From assembly GCA_000750105.3 (NCBI GenBank), contig JPHH03000077.1, forward strand, positions 62,001 through 126,000: a DNA stretch of 64,000 bases. Direction: 5' to 3'. Below are positions 33,346 through 43,980 of this stretch, in pieces. The notes beneath the pieces are model-generated. The model had not been told where the DNA came from. It searched no databases and worked only from the letters and a program-made list of their open reading frames with translations. Each line of letters begins with the position of its first letter. The stretch's first letter is position 1. The DNA comes from Tolypocladium sp. Sup5 PDA-1. Lineage: Eukaryota > Ascomycota > Sordariomycetes > Hypocreales > Ophiocordycipitaceae. The translations under genes and the position numbers were made by a program.

Positions 33346-33911
33346 TTAAGAGCCCATGCAACGACTAGCCCCTTCCATGCTCCAATCCGCCTGCGTCTCA
33401 ACGGCGAAATACTCGCCCTTACGGGTCCGGCTGCTATAATCGCCCGTCATGTTAGTAGTCTGCCTGGTGATTCTGCTTGTTAATTACTGCAAGAGCTCGC
33501 TTACCGGGGTCGAGAATCTGAGGTGCTATATCGACAGTCGTGTTAGCGCGCCGCCTATACCCATGCTGCTCGACAACAGTATGAAGATCAACTTACATCC
33601 GCGGTAACGAGGACGGTGGTCCATGCCGCCGTACTGATGAGTGCCTCCGACACTTTCTGAAGCTTCTCGAGGAGCTGGGGCAGGCCCGGCGGCATCTCTG
33701 CCTCGGATAGCGAGTCCTGGAGGTACTTGAGGTCTTCGTAGGTGTACTTGACCTCTCGGGCGACCGATTCGGTTTCTCTCGAGTACCTCAAGAGGTCTTG
33801 GAAAAGCGGATTCTCCGTCCTGCCGTCTCGGGCGACAACGGCACTGTCGGCGGCGGGACTAGCCGAAGCCAGCCCAAGAAGAGCGGCGGCGGCGATGGTG
33901 AAGAACTTCAT
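33346..33911 (-). CDS. Small secreted protein, three exons, function unknown
   Basis: The start MKFFTIAAAALLGLASASPA is a clear signal peptide; an upstream in-frame ATG (33980) would hide it and is unlikely. Exon 1 is 33911-33597 and would stop at once after a GTAAGT. Splicing to exon 2 (33525-33505, seven codons) and exon 3 (33459-33346), all phase 0, gives 149 residues ending ADWSMEGASRCMGS. Intron 1 is 71 nt; intron 2 is 45 nt with a TTAAC branch and GCAG acceptor. The mature protein is charged and helical (YEDLKYLQDSLSEAE, LPQLLEKLQKVSEALIS) with a single Cys near the C-terminus. No named domain is recognised. A perfect TATAAATA box stands about 100 nt upstream. The exon 2 choice is the weakest part of the model. 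Confidence 0.62.
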
Positions 33912-34011
33912 TGTGGTGGCGAGGCCTTGGTAAATAGATCGAAGAGTAATGAGGCTGAATGCTGTTGCCGGCAAGTGCAAAAGTCACCATCAATGGCGGG
34001 CCGCTGCATGG

Positions 34012-34019
34012 TATTTATA
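34012..34019 (-). promoter_or_regulatory. TATA box (TATAAATA) of the small secreted-protein gene
   Basis: A consensus TATAAATA on the minus strand, 101-108 nt upstream of ATG 33911. Confidence 0.55.
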
Positions 34020-34201
34020 GGATTGCAGGCTGGAGGTGCATTGGATGATGCTCAAGTGCAGCGATCAAGGTACCTTGATGCCAAGCATGAACAGAGGAAC
34101 CTGGAATTCCTGTGGCAATGTTGGGGCCCACGGTTTTTTATTAACGTTTTCAAGTCAGGCAATGAACTTCACGTACGTCCGTGTACCTTATCCACTGGCC
34201 T

Positions 34202-34829
34202 TTATGCGTTAAAACTAGAATAAAGCCCGCCTGAAATGCGCTCGTTCCAAGTTCCTCGTCTCAAGAATCCCATGGACTTCATGAATGCTGTTCTCGAACC
34301 ATTCTTACGTACAGATGAGGCGGCTTTAGCTCGAGACCCGCAGGGCTGAGGGATCTGGACCCAATTGTCGTCTCGTCCGCCATTTCCTCGGTATGTTCCG
34401 TAGCTTCCGCAGGCCCTGAATCGCACCGCTTTCGCATTTTGCCTATGAAACATCCCCTGGGCATCTGAGGCCCCATCCTGCATCATCGCCTTGCTGGCTG
34501 GAGCCTGGACACGGGTATCCGATCTGGGATTTGCCGCGGCGACCAGTTCATCCTGAAGAGAGACTATCTGAAGTCGGCCTGTCCGGTCCCATTTGTGTGC
34601 ATATTCAGCTTGCGTGGCTTCGTCTCCACCTTCAAAAGAAGGATTATTGATGGAGTCTTGCTGAGATGCCTGTAAATGAGAGTAAGGAGCCGCGTCGCTG
34701 TGTTGGCCGTGAGCAATATCAAGAGCGCCAATCGTATTCGTTTTCGCTCATCGGGGGGGGGACTGATGTGTCATGAACCAAGTCATGATATTGAACAAGG
34801 TTTACATCATCAAATCTCGCCGGGTTCAT
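34202..34829 (-). CDS. Possible two-exon gene, hypothetical protein
   Basis: The frame from 34669 down to 34202 is open for 155 codons and begins right after a pyrimidine-rich TTTACAG acceptor, and its first ATG appears only at 34486. Its first 90 residues look protein-like, for example HKWDRTGRLQIVSLQDELVA. A short exon 34829-34806 (MNPARFDD, followed by GTAAAC) joins it in phase 0 through a 136-nt intron, giving 163 residues. The last 60 residues are less protein-like, and a second frame in the same place (34279-34476) reads better, which hints at a frameshift or another intron near 34400. No domain is recognised. It may be a real fast-evolving gene, a decayed gene or chance. Confidence 0.3.
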
Positions 34830-36412
34830 GCTCGCACAAAGTTCTCATGAGGGCTGATGACGCAGCCGTTTCGAGAGGGAGAAGCGTGGCCGTGTATTCT
34901 CGGCGCCATTCTGTCTCTTTTCAGGGGCATACATCTTGCTCTCGCGAAAATATCACCGCCTGAAAAGTCGGGGCATCGAAATTGCCTTGCGTTCTCATCC
35001 TCGCCAGTCGGAGACTGACTATATTACCCTCGCTGGGCCATTTTTCCAGGTTCCGGAGGATGGGCTGGTATGAGAACTTTTGCTGGCGTCTTATTATTTT
35101 GGACGTAGCGGGTGCAGATACGGCGCGCCTGCTGCTTACCTGGCTAGTGAAGACCTCGATTGTCTATTAAACTTGGAGCCTTACACCAATTTGAGGCGCT
35201 TCATTCTGTCTAGACACACCGGCCTCGAGACAGAGCCCATCTTTCAAGAACTGCTTGTGCTGCCTCTTGAGTTTCGCAATAATTCATTCTTTTCGGTTAT
35301 TTTTGTATTTCTTTTTATTTCTTTTACACACAAGAGCCTTTGTTTGTTCCGTCTCCGATCTTTAACATAGCATGTGCTCAGGAGGCACCTGAATAGAAAT
35401 GCGAGCTTGATTTTCCTGTCCAGCACCCGCAATATCGACATACGACCTTGAACAAGGCTCTTGATTTCTAGCTAATCGAGAGGGAAAAGTGATTCCTTTC
35501 ATCTTGGGCCGTTGGGGCCAGTGATGCCTGAGTAATCGGGCTCGCGATGCGGATATATCGTTGGGTGCGTGTTGGGGACGTCAGACTTCGCGATGAGGCA
35601 CTTGCAACTTCAATTGTGTCTCGAGTCATCAATGCAATCGATGGGCTACATACCAAGGGCAGACGATAAGAGGAAACGATGCAAGGCCCGCAGGAATTGA
35701 AACTGGGGAATAAAGGCCGCTCCTCGTACTTCGAGATTCTCGACGACCAGAGCGTACTCGCATAATATTCACTTTGACTTACACAGGCCCCGCCCAAGTG
35801 GGGAGACGTACGGGGCTCCCCCCCCGGTGTCGATTCTGTCGAATCACAAGCCCCCCCGCCATCTAATCTCGCCAGTTGGTTGCGTCTCAGACTTGTTGAG
35901 CTCGACGTCCGTGGAACAAACTGGAAGCCAATAGCAAACGGGGCTACGACGCAGCGCTTCTTTGCTCCCCGTGCTTCATATTCGTTCGCATGCTCTTGCT
36001 CTTGCTCATGCACTTCACGACGAGCTCTGACGACGACTGATGCTTCGGTCCTACGGGGAACTCGTATCGTTGCTACACACCACCCAGCGGCCCCAGCCGT
36101 CCCGTGTGAGGGAGGGGTCGTGTCTCTGCTTGGCGCCCAAGGCATCGAGGCCTCAGTTGTATCCTGACCTTTGACTTTCAGTCTCCTTCGTCTTGCACAA
36201 ACAACACTCTGCAGCGGAACGGACGAGGCAATCCCCAGGACGCCGCCTCATCACCGGTTTGTTGAGCACGTCAGCGGGCTCAGCTACTTTAGCTTGAAAG
36301 CATATCGAGCTCATCTGACGTCCCCCTTCGGCCAAGGGCCAGCATTCATCGCATCCGAGTGCCAATCGGCTTTGACAGCCGCCTCTCGTCTCCGGCCATC
36401 TGCTGAAGAACC
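34830..36412. other. Intergenic region upstream of the RNA-dependent RNA polymerase gene
   Basis: 1.6 kb. The part around 35260-35340 is T-rich. Frames at 35468-36145 are open only through simple composition. It probably holds the polymerase promoter and 5' leader. Confidence 0.55.
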
Positions 36413-39400
36413 ATGGAGGTCTATTTGAGAAACGTCCCCGTCGGCCTGGCGGATGACAGCCTCAAAAAGGAGCTGACTCCGTTCATGAATGCCTTGGGCA
36501 TCGTCGACTGGACCTGTGATAAGCCCAGAAGGAAACCCCTGGGATGGATCCATTTCCTCAACGAATCAGACGGCCAAAAGTTCCTACACAGGCACGAAAA
36601 GGTCCGCGACCAAAGGCCGCAACAACACGGCCCAGCATCCTACCACAGCTTCTTCCATCCCAACGATCGCTCCCGGGATATAGCCCGCCTGCACATCCTC
36701 TCCACTGCCGTCTACGTGGAACAGAGCACGCGCAATATCGGCAAGCTCACTCTCAGCCATCTCAAGCTCGAGCATGAGGAGCGGAAGCACGTCCCCGATC
36801 GTGGCCACCAGGGGCCTGCGATTACGTGCGACATCCATACCGTCGCCTGTGGCAAGAACGTGTTCTGCGAGCCGGCAAACACTTTGACCTTTGCCCGGCA
36901 ATGCCTAGTTGATGTGCGTGGCTACGTCAAGTTCAGTCGACGATGTTTTACGGCTACATGGCTGGACCAAACGCGAATGGATGTGCCGTATGACACCGTT
37001 CAGGACTTCATCACAAACGACGGCGACCAATCAATGACATTTGTGCTCACCGAGCCACCGAGGTTCTACTCTAAGCTACCCTCTGTTGACAATTATGCGG
37101 CCAAGTGGGAACGCAAGACGAGCTGTCCGGTGTGGCCCGACCATGCCAAGTATGTGGCGCACTGCTTGGTCTACCGAGTGGAAATATCGACAGGCTATAA
37201 CAAAGCGGTTCGCGCGTTAAAGGTCCAAGATATCCTGTCCATCACCCGTCAGAGCATATCTGTGGACACGACCCCGGAGCCCTTTTTGCACGACTACTCC
37301 ACCAGCATGCGAGCGTTTGAGGGAAAGATACAGAACCTCAGAACCGCCAGAGACACCGTCCTGCCATTTACCATCCTGTTCCAGGTCCAGGCACTTGTTT
37401 GGAATAACTATCTACACCCCACCGGCGGACTCGGCGTTCTGCAGATCATTGAGCGGATTGCGCGAGATGCCAAGAGGAAAAGCCAGAGCCTTCCGTTCAC
37501 CACCGATACCATGAAACAACTGCTGCAAAAGATACCTTACCCATGTCCAGGAACGGAGGCCTCTGAGATTGATCCTGCCGGCCTGATGGACGAGGTGATG
37601 CGAGCAGAGCTTGACCTCCGCACAGTAGATCCGCTCAGGTCTGGTGAATACGGCCCAAGCCTTCCGAGGCATCAGGCTTGGGTGATGAAGGCCATGGTGA
37701 CACCAACCCGCATCCTCCTCCAGGGCCCCGATGCAGAGAGCAAGAACAGGGTGCTTCGCATGTTCCCGGATCACCCGGATCACTTCCTCCGTGTGTCCTT
37801 TTGCGACGAGGACGGTCAGGATCTCTCCTTTAATCCCAAAGTCTCCAACGAGATTGTGTTTGAGCGGTATCGCAAGGTCCTGCAGGAGGGCATTCAGATT
37901 GCTGGCCGGCGCTTTTCGTTCCTCGGCTTCTCCCACTCATCACTCCGCTCCCACTCGACTTGGTTCATGGCCCCGTTTGTCGACAGCGACTGGGAGCGCC
38001 AGGACCACGACACGATCCTCAAAGCTCTAGGCGACTTCAGCGAGATTCGCGTGCCCGCAAAGTGCGCGGCCCGGATCGGCCAGGCATTCTCCGAAACCCC
38101 GTATGCTGTTGACCTGTTCAAGGTAGGTATCAGCACTCGCTTCATCCCAGACGTGAAATCGGCAGACGGGTCGCGCGTCTTCAGCGACGGCGTCGGAACC
38201 ATTTCCCGGGACGCAATGGAAGAACTGTGGAATGCCTTGCCGATGCGCTCCGCGGCACCGACGTGCTTCCAGATCCGCTGGGCCGGGGTCAAAGGCATGC
38301 TCGGCCTGGATTCCAGCCTGCGAGGCAAAGTCATTTGCGTGCGCAAGGAGTCGATGATGAAGTTCCCAAGCCAAGACCTCAAGGAACTCGGCATCTGCGA
38401 CGTGGCATCACGGCCCTTGCGCCTGGTACTGAACCGCCAGATCATCAAGATTCTGGAAGACATGGGGACGGTTGACGACTGGTTCCTGACACTCCAGAAC
38501 AAGGCGCTCAACATGCTGCGCGGAGTAACGGCGACGGCTGCCAACACGAGCACTTTTCTGCAATACCAGGATATTGGCAGCACCCTGGGCTTCCCCGTGT
38601 TCATCAAGCAGCTTGACAAGATGGGCATCGACTACCGTCGAGACCGCTTCCTCAAGTCCGTTGTCGAGCACGTTGTGCTTCGCGAGCTGCGGCTGCTGAA
38701 GCACAAGGCTCGCATTCCGGTCAACAAGGGCGTAACGCTGTTTGGCATCATGGATGAGTCTGGGTTCCTCCGCAAAAACGAGGTCTACGTCACGTACGAC
38801 AAAACACATGCTAAGAGCGGACATCGCATGGACGCAACCCTCGTCGACGGCCCTGTCATTGTCACACGATGCCCGGCTCTGCATCCTGGGGATGTGCAGG
38901 ATGTGCGCATGGTGACGCCTCCTGTAGGGCATCCCTTGCGGGACCTTGAGAACTGCATCGTCTTTAGCCAGCACGGCGATCGCGACCTCCCCAGCCAACT
39001 GAGTGGCGGTGATCTCGATGGAGACCTGTATAATGTCATCTGGGATCCCCAGGCACGCCCAAAGAGAATGTTCAAACCTGCTGACTACCCGCGCGTGGTG
39101 CCGGAACCACTCGATCGAGCGGTCACGCGAGATGACATTGCAGACTTCTTCATAAACTTCATGAAGTCGGACATATTGGGATTGATTGCCAACAGGCACC
39201 AGATTCTTGCCGACGTCGAAGACGGGGGAACCAGCGACCCGAGCTGCGTAAGGCTCGCAGAGATGCATTCGACGGCGGTCGACTACTCGAAGACGGGGAT
39301 TGCGGTGAAGCTCAACGACATGCCCAAGGCGCCACGGACACGCCCTGACTTGTAAGTCTCTTCGTTCATTACTTCCGGTTTACTAGTCTAACTGCATTTT

Positions 39401-40007
39401 GTTGAAGTCTGGCACCTGCACCCCCCCTGAAGCTGTACGACATGGGCCAAATCGCCCACATTGGTGACCTTGACGCGCACGACGAGGATGACGAGGATGG
39501 CATGGGGAGGGCAAAACACAGATTCCATCGATCAGAGAAGATACTCGGCCGCCTCTACCGCGGAGTAGACGAGAAGAAGATTTGGAACGAGCACATCCAC
39601 CGGAACATCAGCATGGATGGGCCCTCTGTGTGGGACCAGCTCATGGGCAGAATGCAAGCCGAGTTGGAAAGCTTTGGATTGCGCACAGACTACGACTATA
39701 AGCACCGCGGACAAGCGTGGAAGATCCGCAACCTGTGAGTCAAGAGTGCCCGGAGTGTATGGGTAATGGGACAAGGAGGCTAACAGTCACCAGATATGAG
39801 GACTCCGTTACCGATAGCATGTGGCACTTTTCCGAGAACCCAAGAACAAGCATCTCAGAGGTCGAGGTATTCTGCGGCTCGGTCCTCAACAAGACGGGCA
39901 CCCAGACGCGGCGGCAGCGCGATTCGTCCATCCGGCTCAAAGAAGAAATCGACAGGGTCATGACGTGGATCGTGAAACTGATCCGCGATCGTACCAGGCT
40001 CGGCGAA

Positions 40008-40045
<38 letters not shown>

Positions 40046-40469
40046 AACGTCCTCGGAGACCAGCTATGACTCCGCAAGCAACGAAGAGAAGCAGTCGAGA
40101 GAAGTGCTTCGCCTGTGCTGGGCGTGCCTGCTCGTGGGCTGCGGCAGGGACGAGAGCGCCGCGGCCGACACGTACCACGGGTCCGGGGAGATGGAGAGCT
40201 TCCGAGTGGTTGCTGCCACGTGCCTGCTCCGAGAACTCAACACCTTCAGGGCTAAAGTGAGCACGAAGGCGTGCGGTGGCGGCTACGTGGGCGTCTCGGC
40301 GCGCCAGCCGATGAAGGGTGCCATTGGATTCGTTCACGTACCATCTACTCACAAGGCGCCAGAGGCGAAAAAGGAGGCCAAGCCAAGTGGCGGTGCCTCT
40401 ACGCTCATACAGCCGTTCGAAAGACTGAATATGAGCCGCTACTTTGTCAATCCCAACAACAAGGGGTGA
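36413..40469 (+). CDS. Cellular RNA-dependent RNA polymerase (RNA silencing; Rdp1/SAD-1-like)
   Basis: Copies single-stranded RNA into double-stranded RNA that feeds Dicer, in quelling, meiotic silencing or small-RNA pathways. Predicted 1313 residues from exons 36413-39351, 39408-39734 and 39794-40469; donors GTAAGT and GTGAGT, and phase-matched joins RPDF-LAPAP and IRNL-YEDS. An RRM-like N-terminus (residues 1-75, VYLRNVPVGLADDSLKKEL) resembles Rdp1/SAD-1 rather than QDE-1. The catalytic motif QLSGGDLDGDLYNVIWD is intact with Asp at 867, 869 and 871. A further family block is SRVFSDGVGTISRDAMEEL. The C-terminal region is helical and carries 12 consecutive Asp from a GAC microsatellite. The intron 1 acceptor is GAAG, slightly unusual. 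Which of the fungal RdRP paralogues this is cannot be settled without a tree. Confidence 0.94.
40008..40043. repeat. (GAC)12 microsatellite inside the RdRP gene
   Basis: Twelve perfect GAC units encode twelve Asp in the C-terminal part of the polymerase. Slippage would change the protein length without breaking the frame. Confidence 0.97.
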
Positions 40470-40852
40470 TTCGGCCTGGCTGGTTCGCTGGTCGTGAAGC
40501 TGTCGTCAGCTGCTTCGGGACGGACCAATTGGCATTTTACACCAGTCTTTACGCGGTTCAAGTCAAAATATTGAAGGTTTACGGCGAGATCAAGTTCAAT
40601 TTTTCATGGCGTCTCGCCGTCCGAGCGACGATGGTGCTAGGCTGAGGTCTATCGCGACGCGGTATCGCGTGACGAAACTTACACAAAATCTTAGTGTTCC
40701 AGATTCCCTCCGGGACCTTTGTTTATTCATTGTTTTTTGAAGAGTGGGCGCTGGATGCCGGCTAGTCAGAGGCGCATGGTTGCAACCCGCGTGGCACACC
40801 CGAGCATCACTGGTGGTCAAGGTGCGTCAGATCTTGCAACAACATCGTCTAC
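40470..40852. other. Short intergenic region between RdRP and membrane F-box genes
   Basis: 383 nt between two genes on the same strand. It holds the RdRP 3' end and the next promoter. No other feature is visible. Confidence 0.6.
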
Positions 40853-42325
40853 TTGGTTATTCTCGTTTTGAGTTCCAAGCCGTGGTCGAAAAGCATGGCG
40901 AGGGCCCTGTTGGATATCCTCAGGGGGCGAAGGTCATTGCCCTGGGAGAAGCGCGTTTCGACGACTGGGCCACGAGAATGCCTGCCGTACGATGTCAACA
41001 ACAGGGCCATGCCTGTTGACAGCGAGCAAGGAATCCCTCTGGATCCTTTACAGCCTCACCAGGCATACGTCAAAGGCCTCAAGAGCCTCTTCCGTGTCAC
41101 CACTCGAACACTGCCCTCTCGTCGAAACAGCTTCCTGACCCATCTCATGGACCTCCCGCAGGAGCTTTGGCTCGAGATCCTCTCGTACCTCGACTTTGGC
41201 GAGATGCTGCGCCTCCGCCGAACATGCAAGACCATCCGCCACATCATCAGCAAGCCCACGATCCAGTTCCTCGTCCCCCACTGGCGCCGCGCGCGGTGGT
41301 CGACGTGCACCGTCTGTCTGCGGTACGACCCGGCTCGCCCGCGCGTCTTCTGCCTGGACGGCGGCACGAGATATCTCGCCGAGCAGCCCGAGTGCGTCGA
41401 GTGCATCGCGCAGCGCAACGGCTTCCATGTCGGGTTGACGTACTTCATGTGCAGACACGGGATGGTGTCCATATGCCGCTATTGCGGACAGCCGATCGTC
41501 ACGGAGCCGGCGCCGAGCAACGGCGAGTTCCATTCGGCGTGCCACGGGCGCCACCGCAGAAACATGAAACTTGATGTGCTCTATTTCGTCTTGTATTTCC
41601 TGCTCTTCAGTGTGGCCACCTATATCTGCATTTGGTCTGATCCGCATGGTTCGGGGATTGTGACGATGCTGTCAGTGAGTCTTCCTCACCCGCCCGCCGT
41701 TTTCCTGGCTCCAAGCGGGATTCCTGCTTTTGTTCCTGTTTCTGCCCCTTCCCGGTCATTGCTTCGCTTTATTGTTTTGGCTGGTATAGGTCTCCAACAC
41801 TGACGGGAAACGCAGATGATGTTTGCGATAACCACGCTGGACGGGGTGATGATGGTCATGAACCGCAAGGGCTTGTGTAGCAGGAGACTGAGGCTGTACC
41901 ACCTCTACGCCGTCATGAACCTCTTCGCGGGGGCCTTTTGTCTGTATATAGTCGCCATGGACTATACGAGTCATTCTTCGCTATACCCACGGACGCGGGC
42001 TCAGCTGTGGGCAGCGTACTTCTTCATCTGCATCTCTGCGTCAGTTTCCCCTCTCCCGGCTTGCGTTCGTTGCGAGCGTCTTGGTGCATGCGACAGAGCT
42101 GACCGACAACGTTGCAGGCTTTGGAGGATCGTCAAGGGACTGGGGAACCTGGTCCTCATGTTCGAGTACAAGTTCTGGCAGCACCACAAACCGCGCCGGT
42201 CGTGGCCGCGCCGCTGCTTCAGCGCCGTGGTGAGGCAGCTCACCCTGATTGGGGATCCGGAGTGCGTGCTGCTAGAGTACCCGCCGATGTACGGGATTGA
42301 GTGCGTGAGGCGACGACGAGAGTAG
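40853..42325 (+). CDS. F-box protein with cysteine-rich region and membrane segments
   Basis: Predicted 417 residues from exons 40853-41674, 41816-42039 and 42118-42325, with phase-matched joins TMLS-MMFAI and ISA-LWRIV. Residues about 99-135 (MDLPQELWLEILSYLDFGEM) form an F-box, the Skp1-binding module of SCF ubiquitin ligases. Residues 152-230 contain paired cysteines (CTVC, CVEC, MCRHG, CRYC) and His that could bind zinc. A hydrophobic helix follows at 241-261 and two more near 302-322 and 339-352, so the protein is probably anchored in a membrane with the F-box facing the cytosol. It has no signal peptide. The start is uncertain; MARALLDIL or MPVDSEQG further in are also possible. Two donors (GTGAGT, GTCAGT) are standard or near-standard. 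Substrates are unknown. Confidence 0.8.
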
Positions 42326-42711
42326 CCTGTTTTTATTGCGTGTCTAGCCGGTATCAGCGTCAGTTTGTCTTTGTTTATGTGCATGGCGGGTTATCTAGGA
42401 CAATGCGGATGAAGGGGGGCGTAAGTTGGCCGAGCGTCTGGACGGTGGCTACAGTGTTGTTTGCTGGTTTCAATTTGTGGTCAAAGATCAAGCATAACAA
42501 GGGATGAGTTCTATGATATCAAATTGCAGCCTTTCCGTGTCACTTCATAGGACGGCAATGGACATCGTTCGTGTACCAATGCGCGGCCTTTTGGCCAGTC
42601 TCGCAGCAGAGGGTTGTCACCTTTGTGAAGCTTTCTTTCGATCAATGTATTCGAGATAGGTAACGAATTTCACTATGTACTTCGTACATTATCAAAGAGA
42701 TCGGTGACTCT
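42326..42711. other. Convergent intergenic region
   Basis: 386 nt between the stops of the membrane F-box gene and the alginate-lyase-family gene; it holds both 3' ends. Nothing else is seen. Confidence 0.6.
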
Positions 42712-43980
42712 TCACAGAACCACAATACTATCCAACTGCTGCGGTGCCGGCCGCAGGACAAATACATCACCACCGGGAGGCGGCTGCAGCTTCCCAACCA
42801 CCCCCTTTGCCTGACACAGTCCCGCATCAGCAGCAGCGCGTATATTATCCGTCGCCGCGTACGCCTTGAACTCCAGCTCCGGGTAGTCCCAGTCGAACTG
42901 CCCTCCCACCGCCGCGGGGATGATGAGCTTCGCCGCGCCAAATAGAGACTGCCGCTGCGGGCCCGTGTACACGTACAGGTCGACACCGACCTTCTTCGCC
43001 ACGAGCGCCCAGCGCAGGTACGCGCCGAGGTTGAAGTTGGAGTAGTGCCAGCTGCGCGTGCGCGCCAGTTCCTGCGGCTGTGACCCGTTGGCCGTGATCT
43101 GGCTGTTGATGAGCGCCTTTGCGCGCTGCGACGTGGCCGCCGCGAGGGCCTTGTCTCCGGTGAAGAGCGCCAGCGCGGAGATTTGCATGTTGGCGAATGT
43201 GCCGTGGTTGTTTGACTGCTTGGCCTCCTCCTTGCCGAAGGGCGAGTCGGTGAGCCAGTTCAGGAAGCGCGTGTTCCAGCCCCGAAAGGAGGCGGCGTCG
43301 GAGTCTGTCCATCCAGGGGCGCCGGCGGAGAGCACGGCCACGGCGTCCAGGACGTTGGTGTATTCTTGGCTAAAGTCGATGATGCCAATGGCGCGGCCCG
43401 TGTTGGCACAGGGGATGATCTGCGCGTGGTCCAGGTTGGGATTCATGGCCGTGGCCGCGTCGAGGAACCACGTTCGTAGAATGGTAGCTGCATGCAGTGC
43501 GTACTTGGGATCGCGCGTGTAGTACCACGCCAGGGACAGCGTGTAGGTCGAGTTGAACATCTTGCCGACGGACACACGGTCCTGGTAGTTGTCGACTTCC
43601 GGGTTGCGCTGCCCGTCCTTTTGTATGTACGGGCAGCCGTCTGCCGTGTCGGGGTTCGGCCACCAGTATGGCGCCTGCGAGGCATAGTCGTGGACGGTGC
43701 CGCCAGGGGGCGCCTTGGTCTTGGACTTCACTGCCCATGGGCCCTGGTCCAGCCATGAGTCCGCTTGGGCCGTGAGATGGGACAATGCGGCCTGAAGCGT
43801 TGCATCTCCTGCCCCGAGCCGGGCTTTGTTTACAGCGAGACGGTTGCCATCGATGACCACAGTATTCGGGACGGCGGGCGGTACGACATTGCCTGCACGA
43901 GGAAGAACTGCGCTGGCAGCTGTCCCCAGTGATAAAATAGGGATGAGAGAGCAGATCGATATCGCCAGGGCGTGCATCAT
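42712..43980 (-). CDS. Secreted alginate-lyase-family polysaccharide lyase
   Basis: Single exon, 422 residues. The N-terminus MMHALAISICSLIPILSLGT is a signal peptide (cleavage probably near residue 24), so the enzyme is secreted. The rest is an all-helical barrel of the alginate lyase fold. Recognisable blocks are YWWPNPDTADGCPYIQKDGQ, a middle NNHGTFANMQISALALFTGD, and RTRSWHYSNFNLGAYLRWA. The Asn-His and the later His/Tyr are the positions that act in beta-elimination in this fold. Fungal members of the family cleave uronic-acid polymers such as glucuronan or polymannuronate; the substrate here is not known. It overlaps no other gene and converges with the membrane F-box gene. A TATA-like TATAAC stands roughly 115 nt upstream. 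Confidence 0.88.
   Translation of the reverse strand: MMHALAISICSLIPILSLGTAASAVLPRAGNVVPPAVPNTVVIDGNRLAVNKARLGAGDATLQAALSHLTAQADSWLDQGPWAVKSKTKAPPGGTVHDYASQAPYWWPNPDTADGCPYIQKDGQRNPEVDNYQDRVSVGKMFNSTYTLSLAWYYTRDPKYALHAATILRTWFLDAATAMNPNLDHAQIIPCANTGRAIGIIDFSQEYTNVLDAVAVLSAGAPGWTDSDAASFRGWNTRFLNWLTDSPFGKEEAKQSNNHGTFANMQISALALFTGDKALAAATSQRAKALINSQITANGSQPQELARTRSWHYSNFNLGAYLRWALVAKKVGVDLYVYTGPQRQSLFGAAKLIIPAAVGGQFDWDYPELEFKAYAATDNIRAAADAGLCQAKGVVGKLQPPPGGDVFVLRPAPQQLDSIVVL

Noticed and set aside
33588..33980. 130-residue single-exon version of the small secreted protein
   Set aside because: It starts 23 codons before the signal peptide and stops inside a GTAAGT donor; the spliced model with start 33911 is better.
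38408..39268. 286-codon minus-strand open frame
   Set aside because: Antisense to the catalytic region of the RNA polymerase, including the DLDGD motif.
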